Assembly: GCF_024713975.1 (NCBI RefSeq)
Contig: NC_091097.1
Span: 3,818,361-3,882,360 of the forward strand
DNA from: Paralichthys olivaceus
Taxonomy: Eukaryota; Chordata; Actinopteri; Pleuronectiformes; Paralichthyidae
Length of the DNA stretch: 64,000 nt
Reading direction: 5' to 3'
Shown here: piece by piece, positions 1 to 17,148 of the stretch
How positions within the stretch are numbered: the first letter of the stretch is position 1
How the letters are laid out: each line of letters begins with the position of its first letter
Notes under the pieces: model-generated
Databases searched by the model: none
The model's input: the letters and a program-made list of their open reading frames with translations, nothing else
What the model was told of the DNA's origin: nothing
Translations under genes and position numbers: made by a program

Positions 1-289
1 GCACATTTTACTTGGGGGCTGGCGGGAAAAGTTGTAGAAATATCTGGAGCAACTGACTCAGAAAATTGTGTTCTCACGTATAGCCCCTCTAAAGGATTTC
101 GAGAAAATGTCTAGACTACAGTGCATGTCTATAAGCAGTTTAAGATTTGCAGCAACGAAGAGAATATCATACAATGTTATCCATTGTGTTTAAAAAATAA
201 TCGAGACAATATAAAAACAGATAATTGAATTATCTATACAAGTAATGATCATTTCCATTATATATTAATCTGGAATCCGATCAGAATTC

Positions 290-480
290 CCTTATTCCAG
301 GAAAAGATTAATCCACAAATCTATCTAATACTTCCAGAAACCTCTGTCTGTATGTGCAACGCATATCTCAAGAACCATTAATCTCATCTGCTTCACACTA
401 GGCAAGTGTATTGTTAAGAGCTGAAAGAAGAGATACATTCCATCAAGCATCAAATCCTCATGTTTGAATAGCTGGAAGTA
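290..480 (+). repeat. dispersed repeat, family R6
   Basis: It shares a recognisable core with 27925-28120: CTGTCTGTATGTG, then CGCTTCACACTAGGC-like and GTGTAATGTTAAGGGC-like segments in the same order and spacing. The two copies are diverged. The family name is not known to me; the pattern is one I associate with teleost interspersed repeats. Confidence 0.5.
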
Positions 481-1249
481 GAGAATGTCACATATTTGGG
501 CTGCAATAAGAACTTCAGCATTTAATGGTTTATAACAATAGACACTTCCACCACAGTAAAGTGTGCGAGGCCAATCACCATTTTTGGTAATAATTTACTG
601 CGTCTCTCAATCACATTTAAATGGTGCAAACAAATGTAATGGGGATGTCTACACACGTAACCTGATGGAGGGTCTTCACACTGCTGCTAAATGCCAAAAA
701 GCAGGATTCATTAGGTACCATAAGTGCTGGTGTAAACCAGTCACTCTGCTGACTACTGTGTTTTTCAAGAACAGTTGCTGTCATTCCTCAGGGGATGTGA
801 CGCTTAATCTATATCTGAAAAACTGAACAGATTATCAGGGAATCATCTGCAGCAGCATCTCTGGCGAGGTCGGTTTTCTGGAGCGAGTACCTCAGCAGTA
901 ACCAAGCATCTGATTTCCTCACGTCAGTGGTTTACAGGGAAGAAGAGGGTCTAATGAGGCTGAATGCATGTGATGGTTGCACTCTCTTCTCTTTGTCCTG
1001 CTGTTCACCTCATTACCGTTTCTAAACAAACTCAATCTATTAGTGTCATCAGAGTGACTCCAGTGACACAGGATTCTTTCATAAAATCTGTGAGCATAGA
1101 CAGAGTAGCCCTGTGCTATTAAAGGACCATACTAGAGTTTTTGCGAGTTAAATCCAAATCCAAAACTAAAATTTAAAGTTGACTACTTCCCTTTTTCTTA
1201 TCAAACTGGAATTACCACACTCCAGTTGGATGCCTCCGCCATCCAGTGC

Positions 1250-1425
1250 AAATTCTGTTCACATAATTTTCAAAGTTCACTGTGACCTTTACCTTTGACC
1301 ACCAAATTCTAATCAGGTCATTCTTCAGTCCAAGTGAATGTTTGTATCAGATTTGAAGGAATTCCCCGAAGGTGTTCTTAAGATATCATGTTCTCGAGAA
1401 AACATAATGCCTCCAACCACTGGCT
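1250..1425 (+). repeat. dispersed repeat, family R2
   Basis: It contains the ordered segments GTGACCTTTACCTTTGACCACC, then a stretch reading as 'aagtgaatgtttgtatcaga', then TTCTTAAGATATCATGTTC and ATAATGCCTCCAACCAC. Diverged copies of the same order occur at 8925-9050 and 24730-25080. The motif order is typical of a widespread teleost interspersed repeat; the class is uncertain. Confidence 0.5.
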
Positions 1426-2109
1426 GCTGGAGATAAGGTACAACAGTAATGTAATTTGGCCAGGAGCATTAAGGGATACACTATTTCTTACATGGTGTTC
1501 CTGAGCACACCTACTCAAAAATAACAAACACAGCAGACTCAGAAACTATCATCTAATTCAGTTTGCCTCTGTAATACTCAAATCTAAACATTTCTTATGA
1601 GTCTGGCAGCAAATTTGATGAGTAGCCAAAATACATGTGTATATATCTAAATACCAAGGCATATTGCAAAAGTTGAGTTAACACCATTTACTTTTTACAA
1701 CTGAACATGGTTAAAGCCGATTAGAGAAAACGGTGGAACCACCATCATACAGGAGAAGTTGTAGACTTAAAAATATTCACTGTGTACAATGTAGGTGTTA
1801 AACCTATTGTTTTGCTTTTTCAGACTGAGGCCATAAAACGCATTGTTTAGTAGGTGACTAAGCAACAACAACTGTCTGACTCACTCTCATGAGAATGGTC
1901 TGTGTGTGTGTATGTATGTGTGAATGTGTTTTTTAAAAAGGTCATTGTGCATTGTCCTCAGTCAACGCTGTACAATCCAACTACTATGTTCAGGACATTT
2001 GTACTGAGCCAGCATTATGCAATCTGAAAAGCTCATCATCATCATCATCACTGCATGCAGGCAAAACTGAACCAGCAGGTCCCAGTCAGCTGGGTCAGGA
2101 GTGACTCAC

Positions 2110-2251
2110 CACTGCTATAAGCATATGGGGACTCGGCCGATCCATCTTGCAGGCTGTCCAGGATCTCTCCTTTTCCCACATCGCTGTCTCCAACCAGAAG
2201 GAACTTAAGCAGGTAGTCGTAGCTTTTCACCGGGCTTCCCTGGCTGCCCAT
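2110..2251 (-). CDS. rab40c: Rab40C-like small GTPase, first coding exon (partial gene)
   Basis: The exon encodes residues 1-47 plus one base of codon 48, starting [20 protein letters not shown], the distinctive Rab40 N-terminus. The P-loop GDSDVGKG (residues 21-28) has glycine where most Rabs have Ser/Thr after GK, a Rab40 hallmark. Rab40 proteins are GTPases with a C-terminal SOCS box that recruits Cullin-5 ubiquitin ligase; that part lies outside the window. The exon ends AGT G and the intron starts GTGAGT at 2109. The ATG has a good context (G at -3 and +4). A pyrimidine-rich acceptor ending CAG at 2283 lies 31 bases upstream, so the exon probably spans 2110-2282 with a separate noncoding first exon. 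RAB40C is chosen over RAB40B because PIGQ is the next gene upstream on the same strand, as in human 16p13.3. Confidence 0.9.
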
Positions 2252-2282
2252 GTCTCACATCTGAGACCAGGGCCGAAGGAGG

Positions 2283-3049
2283 CTGAAGATGAGCAACAGG
2301 GTTAACAGCTCTACCCCTCCTTGTGTGTTGTCCCTCTGAAGTGATCCAAAACAAAGATTGTGTCTGTTGTACCACTAGTTGCTGAATGGAGGTCCTCCAG
2401 TTTCCAGTCCTTTTCTTGCCTGTTTACTTTATGTCTTCCAAGTTGTGTGCGAGTGGGTAATTTTCAAACTCAAACCACAGTCTCACAGAATAACAAGGTG
2501 GATGCCAGAAGTGTGGTTCTGAGACAAAACATTCCTACTGCTCAAGTTGAAGATGAGAAATGTGTTGGTTTGGTCAAACTCACTGAAAAAAAAACTAAAC
2601 AAGTGAAAACAACTAGGACTGTGCTAAGGTCTGACAGCTATATAAATTATATAACCACAACCAAAGCCAAAAGGTCCTTATCTTAATGAGATTAAAATCT
2701 ATTAAAGATCAAAAGCACAGACAAGCTAAGTATAACTTGAGCTCTATCCGGACAGGATGACTCTCTTAGAGAAAAACATGCTTATTGTCTAAAATAGAAT
2801 TAATAATTAACTGGGAGGCAATTAATGGTTATTGTCTTTTAAGATGAAATGTCTCTGCTGAGATGTCTCTCCTTGTTCACAGATAACTACCGTCCCAGGA
2901 CAGTATTATTCTCTCTTTTGTTCCTGTTTCACAGGAGCTTTCTGCTTCACCTCGCAGGGAACAACAGGCTAGCACTGTCAGAGAGCTAGCTGGCTAGTTT
3001 AGCTATAATCACTGCTGCTAACGTAAACAACCACGTGTAAAAGCAGTAA
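2283..3049 (-). other. rab40c: probable intron in rab40c 5' UTR
   Basis: The stretch lies between the inferred acceptor of the ATG exon and the CpG-rich promoter candidate. No gene or clear repeat is seen in it. An 84-codon open frame (about 2432-2683, plus strand) has no recognisable homology and is probably chance. Confidence 0.35.
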
Positions 3050-3620
3050 ATCTCTGACGACACGTTATCTGCCGGTGCACACTGCGGTGAGCTCCCCGCT
3101 CGAACAAGACTCCACCATCAGATAAAACACTCGGTATTTCACAGTAAGCTAAATGCTAACCAGGCTAGCGCAGCCCGTAGCTCAACTTCAGCCGACGTCT
3201 GTGTGATTTCAGGCCCACTCGTCTTTTCTTCAGTCCGGGGACAAAGATTCCTGTAACTTCGCTGCGTTACGTCCAGAAAAATGCCATCCTCCGCGGGGAG
3301 ATTAAAATCCCGGGGCGTTTCTACGTCCAGTCCGAATCTGTGTGCGTGCGTTCACCGATCTCAGTCCGTGCGTTTTTCCACTTTTCTCCATGATCGCGGA
3401 CCTCAGGGAGCTGCGCTGCTCCGCGGTGCAACAACACTGACTCCGCAGCTGACAGATCCGCTGATCCGCCACCGCGCAGCTGTCTGTGGCCCCGCCCCGC
3501 ACACCCAAAAAAACCCGCCTCTCCCGCGATACGATTGGACGCCGACTCCGCTCTGACGTGCACGGCGGATGTGAGTGGCTGCGCAGCACGTCCGTCACAG
3601 TTGGCTGTCAACAACTCGCA
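3050..3620 (-). promoter_or_regulatory. rab40c: CpG-rich promoter candidate for rab40c
   Basis: Base composition changes sharply to GC- and CpG-rich here, against AT-rich flanks. A GC box (CCCCGCCCC, 3490-3498) and an ATTGG at 3534-3538 (CCAAT on the minus strand) lie on the upstream side for a minus-strand gene. This fits transcription of rab40c starting near 3300-3450 and splicing to the acceptor at 2283. I could not pick a donor for the noncoding exon. The open frames on both strands here are an effect of GC content. Confidence 0.5.
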
Positions 3621-3884
3621 GATGGTGAGAGGAAATGTGGACAACAGAAGTGATTGATTTGTCTCAGAGGATGGACTGGCACGGATGGATTAGTGCGGTA
3701 AACACTGCGATCGGAAGATAAACACTTATAGTTAGAGTAAGGTGCGGGGGAAGCATCATGGGACATTGGTGTCAAGGTCCAAACACAGAGGTTAATGTTG
3801 GACTGAGGGGAAGTGTATTCAGTGTTTCATGTGTATATGATAGGTCACTATATACATAATACACCTCCCTTGCACCCACACATG

Positions 3885-4100
3885 GGATGTCTTCCTCAAG
3901 CTCGGGTCCTCTACCAGAGGCCTGGGGGTCTGAGGTTTCTGCACAGTATCTTAGCTGTTCCCTGGACAAAGGATTCAGATGTTGCACCTGGGATCTGCTG
4001 GAGCCCCTCCCCCAGTTTGGGGGTCACAGCCATCATTGGGTTTCTGCTGTCTGAGGCATCACTGAGCAACTCTTCACTTGGGGCCATCTTCCTCATCTGT
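3885..4100 (-). mobile_element. LINE 3' coding remnant (non-LTR retrotransposon)
   Basis: Read on the minus strand it encodes AVTPKLGEGLQQIPG followed by TSESFVQGTAKIL and ends near PGLW and a stop. I recognise this C-terminal signature (AVTPKLxEWLQQIPG...LGTAKILRRTL) from fish non-LTR retrotransposon polyproteins. The copy has lost residues between SFVQ and GTAKIL relative to the pattern I know, and the reverse transcriptase domain is absent, so it is a dead 5'-truncated fragment. The clade is uncertain. Confidence 0.6.
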
Positions 4101-5760
4101 AGTGGCTCTGACGCTCACTAGTCCTCAGCCTCCCTCCTTTTGCTCATTGTACAGCTTCAGGGTCCTGGACTTGGGATGGAACCCCTCATGCATGTGCATG
4201 TGTGTGTATGTATACACAGTGTTTTGTTTTTTGTGAGACTGCATGTTTGATTTAATCATGACTGTTTTATTTAAGTAGCTGAAATCAAATTAACTGTTCA
4301 CTAATAGAGAAGCCAAAAAAAAAAAACAAATACCAGAAAATCAAATATTAATACATTTTATTAAATGACAATGGAACATTTAAAACAGATCATTTGAGGA
4401 TTTAATTAAAAAAAATTCTAATAATTTAATTAACATTACAAGAATAGCCAGAAAATGGCAGGATTAGACACAAATAAATAAAAGAGAAGATAGACAAAAG
4501 TTGAATCAGAGTTAATCAGAAGTTTATCTCTATCGCTAACTGATTCTCAAGAGCCACATTTATTTCTCACATTGAAATATGGGATATGGCTGCAAATAAA
4601 CCTAAAACACAAATAATTTCTTTTGAAATACAACTCTAAGAATAAAATAAAAAAAGTGTTTGTCCAGTTAAACAGATTAAATCTATCTACAGCAGTTAAT
4701 ACACAAATCCCTGAAGTGGGACTGTCTGTGTTAGTTGATTCAGGCTGTTCACTTCTGCCACTTTGTGATCTCACTGCCGTGCGCCCACTATGTTGTGATT
4801 GGTCAGCCTCTTCCAGTGCGAGAGGAAATGTCCTCCTCTCTGGCTTTACCTTTGTTAGGGGGCGTGCCAGACTAGCTGCTAGGCGTGCATTATGGTAATC
4901 TTGCATATTGCGATGTCACAATGATGCAGAATTATGGTGGAGGTCTTTCAGGGGCTTCAGTGTTTTCTGTGGGTTAGAGGAGCCGTCTTTACCACAAACC
5001 TTTGGCTTTTTAAGTCTGCTGAACTTTTACGTTGAGAAAAAAAAAATCTATATTACACACGTGTAGAAATACAAGAAAATACTGTCTCTTTTAAAATCTC
5101 TTTTAATATTTTTTGACCTGATGGTGACACTAAAGAAAAGGTCAGTCTACAAATGCAGAGTAAAAAGTGTTAGGAGCTCAGATGTCTATAATGTGAACTA
5201 AATGCTGTATATTTGCTGGTCATACAAAGAATTTTGAAACATGAAAAACGACAATGAAACTCTTTTCAAATTATTTTAAAGTGGATAGACACCTTTATAT
5301 CTTATCTGCAGATTTGGAATTAAAGTTTTTATATGTTTCATCTGTTTTTTCCTCACATTCAAACATCCTAAAGATCTGTTTTGGTCTGCTGGTGTTCTGT
5401 ACTTTAGTCGTGAGCTGAAGAAATCGATGTGTCCTCCAAACTATGTTTAATAAGAGATACTGATTTCTATTAAATATCGTAAATCACTTAAAGGGAATGT
5501 TTTTACTATAAAAAAATCATTAGTGAAAAATAATTTTGTTTACCATGTACACTGGAAATAATTGTATAATGACGGAAGGACGCGACTACTTCCTGTTTAA
5601 ATCTTGTGGTTGAAATCCTTATGGTGTAAAACATGATTTCAGAGAGTTGAACGTTTGAAGACTTGGAGTTAAATATTTCTCACCGACGTCCTTCCATGAC
5701 ACTGACAGGTCTTTGTTCTAGTTTCACCTTTGCCTCCATCTGTATGTTGCCATCTCAATA
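4101..5760. other. intergenic DNA between pigq and rab40c
   Basis: No gene is seen on either strand. It contains an AT-rich stretch (4250-4640) and a dispersed repeat copy (4940-5045). The human gene NHLRC4, which lies between PIGQ and RAB40C, has no recognisable counterpart here. Confidence 0.5.
4940..5045 (+). repeat. dispersed repeat, family R5
   Basis: The segment reads CAGTGTTTTCTGTGGG, then CCGTCTTTACCACA, TTTGGCTTTTTAAGT and GAACTTTTACGTT. The same ordered segments occur at 21540-21640 inside an eef2kmt intron, with scattered substitutions, so the two are copies of one repeat. Confidence 0.55.
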
Positions 5761-5766
5761 TTTATT
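5761..5766 (-). terminator. pigq: probable pigq poly(A) signal
   Basis: AATAAA on the minus strand lies 75 bases past the pigq stop codon (5842-5844). It would give a short 3' UTR of about 90-100 bases. A longer alternative UTR cannot be excluded. Confidence 0.4.
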
Positions 5767-5841
5767 CAGTCTCTTCCCTTTCCGTCATCCCCTCACCTCT
5801 CCCTCTCTCCCTCTCTCAAACACGTATCTGGTGGGTGTCTC

Positions 5842-14355
<8,514 letters not shown>

Positions 14356-14899
14356 GGCGTCACTGCTGCTCAGAGTTCAGCCTCCAGCAGCTCGGATGAT
14401 CTGAGAGACAAAATCTACCAGGATTGGTTCCAGGGAGTCTACAGCAAAGTCTTGAATTCCATTCACCTTTTAACTTGGAATGAAAGATAGACAGCAAACT
14501 AAGTTGGAACGTTGTGGGAGAACTCTGTGACTTTGACATAGCTCCTTTAATGTAAGTCATAAAGAAATGACTTTCATACTGTTTAAAGCTCCTTACCAGC
14601 CACATGTTTATCTGGATAGCTTGATATTCTCAATGCTATAAACTTTGTGTGAATGTTGAGGTGATAATGAACCTCTAAGAAGCAGGGGCCATTCTGTCAA
14701 GTCACAGGTTCAACTACCAGTAGGATCCTGGTGGAGCAGCACTTACTACTTAATTAAGATCCGAAACACATGACATTTTTTGTTCCATAGGTTTCTCATT
14801 GTGACCAAATCAGCATGAAAAGTTTCATTACAAATTTGAAGGTGCGCCCCTGACGTGCAGGAGGATCTGCAGCAGAGGGACTATATCAGAATGATGAGG

Positions 14900-15190
14900 G
14901 GATTCTTCCTTTTCATAAACAACATTCATTTTCTAAGCCTCTGTTTACATGTAAGCACGACGGCAGGAGAAAAGTACATTTGCCATTTTTAAAGGGAGTT
15001 TGTGAAACGTGCTTTCAGACGATATAAAGCAAACCTTGTGTACGCCGAATTGATAAGTGGATCCTTCCCTATCAATAACAATACTCATCATCTGAATCTC
15101 TGTCTAAAGATAAGCACGACAGTGAGACAAATACTAAACATCCCGTTTTAGAGGCAGTTTGTAGGACGAGCGGTTGAAACTGGGTTAGAC
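14900..15190 (+). repeat. diverged tandem duplication, about 159-bp unit
   Basis: Two copies start at 14900 (GGATTCTTCC) and 15059 (GGATCCTTCC). They share TAAGCACGAC (14952 and 15111), GAGACAAATACTAAACATCCC versus GAGAAAAGTACATTTGCCATT, and GGGAGTTTGTGAAACG versus GGCAGTTTGTAGGACG. It lies upstream of the pigq ATG exon, probably in the 5' UTR intron or promoter region. Confidence 0.7.
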
Positions 15191-16664
15191 AGCTGGACTC
15201 CTTTGACCTTCACACATCGAGTTGACGCGCGTTGTTGTGGCTCCGGGGAAGAATCCCCATTGATTTCAGTGACACCGCCGTCCAGTGACATCATGGAAGT
15301 GGGTTAGATGGAGATTAACAGGCGAAAAGCAAATGTGAGACAACTTGACAGACTCCGTTGTTTAAATCCGTTCAGAGTCAAAGTGAATCCACACTGAATC
15401 TCAAGTGTTCGGGTGAATCTGCGATGAGACACGAGTTTAAACCCATTTCATTTACCTTCAGTATCCCCGACACGAGCTTCACCTTCCGTCTGCAGCGTCG
15501 ACAGCGTCTACGAACTACCCCCCGACATTTTCTTTGTTTATAGTCCAGCGCAAAAATCACTCCGGTGAGAAACAAACATTAATATTAGTTCCTACTATCG
15601 AATTAATTATATTAAAAATCCACCATTTATTTACCGTTTGAAGTGGATAAATTCACTTATGAAAAATCCCCAATGTTTGTTTATTCAATATTTTCCGGGA
15701 CTCTTTTTAAATGTGCTTGAATCTCTTCAGTTTAGTTTGAAGGAATTATGTTTAACTCAAACCCCAAAACGGTGATAATAATCCAATAAATATTTAAAAA
15801 TGATTATACGACGAATAAGCTAGAAGATAAAAAGTCATATAAATTTGAGAGAGGGAGGATTCATTAAGAGAAGGGGAATTGAATTGAACAGCTACAACTA
15901 ACAAGAGAGAATTAAGTCATTGCTCATATTACAATGTTGCATCTATTTGATCGCTCACAGACAAACTTCATTCGCTTTCAAGATCCTGAAGAGAGCAGAA
16001 TCATTTTGAGAGAAGAAACCGAGACGTCAACTGAGAAGAAAACAATGCAGCCACAGAGACGGACATGATCTTATTCTGATTATAAAAGGAAAAGGAAAAA
16101 CCTATATATGGAGAAAGAACTTAAAAATCAGAAAGTTTCAATAATTTGCAAACATGCATATGACACTCAATCTGAAACATTTCATTTTTCATTTCATGTT
16201 GATAAAACGAATGCATGATTGCCAAATAAATGTGCCCAGACCCACTGACTATAAGGATGGACACATTTCATTTCACAATAACATAAATAAGAATAATAAG
16301 AAAAACATTATGATTGGTTTGCTGACAAACAATGCCAGTGAGTCAGGTGGTGACAATGCTGACGGCAATATGGACAGATATGTTACCCATTCAGACCAGG
16401 ATCTGATCATACAAAGACAATTAGTGAAACTTCTGAAATAAAACAATTTAAAAAAGAGAGATTCCATAGCCTATGATTGAAATAAGTTTGATTGTGTACC
16501 TGTTTCTTTAGGCTCCAATAACGGTTTGATCATAAGAAGAATAAGAATGCCTTCATCCACATGCACAGAATATATTTCATTTTCAAATTGATGCTGCTCA
16601 ACACCATAATTGCAGAACAAACAGAAACAAACCATGAAATATTAACAATCTGCTTTTTACTCAC
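15191..16664. other. pigq upstream DNA, no gene recognised
   Basis: It includes a modestly CpG-rich patch at 15190-15540 (a possible alternative pigq promoter) and AT-rich DNA at 15580-16440. A 95-codon open frame (16154-16441, plus strand) ends within an AATAAA and has no recognisable domain; I do not call it a gene. Confidence 0.4.
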
Positions 16665-16804
16665 CAGTAATGCTCACTGTGTGTGAGAGACTAAGGAGTT
16701 GGCCCAACTGTAAAGACATCTTATCTCATCCAGCGGTGACACAGCAAGAAAAGAGCGGGATGTAAACCTGAAGCAGAAGTTGATGTAGTCAGACTCATCT
16801 TCAG
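16665..16804 (-). other. pigq: candidate noncoding leader exon of pigq
   Basis: The minus strand has a strong donor (ACTG then GTGAGTAAAA, intron from 16664) and a possible acceptor (TTTAACAG, ending 16805) bounding 140 bases. The pigq ATG exon has an acceptor at 14401 and needs an upstream leader. This donor lies about 350 bases from the divergent eef2kmt start, which fits a shared promoter. If the 'acceptor' is chance, the exon would extend upstream to a start site near 16.8-17.0 kb. One frame is open for 42 codons but resembles nothing I know. Confidence 0.3.
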
Positions 16805-17004
16805 CTGTTAAAGAATGAATTAAAACATTAAAGATTAATATATAAATGTATTTGATATTATCTGGGGTGGACTATATTTCTTGTCCATGCTATTGATTTC
16901 AATATTCCACCAACACTGACATTGAAACATGTGTTTTCACAGACACAACTATTCTTTTATTCTATTATTTGTTGTTTAATCAAACAACGCAATGAAACTA
17001 TTTA

Positions 17005-17062
17005 AAAAACTACACTACCCAGTAGCTCCAGCGAGAGACATTGCGGTGGATTGTGGGTAAGC
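17005..17062. promoter_or_regulatory. eef2kmt promoter with ZNF143-type motifs (possibly bidirectional)
   Basis: ACTACACTACCCAGTAG (17009-17025) matches the ACTACA-n3-CCCAG core of the ZNF143/THAP11 element typical of housekeeping and divergent promoters. ATTGTGGGTAA (17050-17060) resembles the inverted form. They lie 90-140 bases upstream of the eef2kmt ATG. Factor binding is inferred from the motif only. Confidence 0.45.
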
Positions 17063-17081
17063 AGGAAGTAAACAAACTCGC

Positions 17082-17093
17082 ATGGTCGCATAA
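17082..17093 (+). other. three-codon upstream ORF in eef2kmt leader
   Basis: ATG GTC GCA TAA lies 55 bases before the main ATG and in a different frame. Whether it is in the transcript depends on the start site, which is not known. Confidence 0.35.
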
Positions 17094-17148
17094 GATTCTG
17101 CGGTGGTTCGCAGCAGGAAACCTCCGAGATCCGACTATCAGAGAAAAG

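Larger units (their letters stand above)
1..2109 (-). other. rab40c: rab40c first coding intron (3' part outside window)
   Basis: This stretch follows the rab40c splice donor at 2109-2108 in the direction of transcription. I searched it on the minus strand for the next RAB40 exon (the switch region with the DTSGQGRF motif) and did not find it, so later exons should lie beyond the left edge. It contains two teleost-style dispersed repeats (about 290-480 and 1250-1425) and otherwise AT-rich DNA in which I see no gene. Confidence 0.6.

Noticed and set aside
3281..3644. Three overlapping open frames of 91-107 codons on both strands
   Set aside because: They fall in the CpG-rich rab40c promoter candidate, where GC content keeps frames open; none shows homology.
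16665..16804. Coding exon of an unknown minus-strand gene (42 codons open, ending in TGA)
   Set aside because: One open frame in 140 bases is likely by chance, and no family was recognised; kept only as a candidate pigq leader exon.
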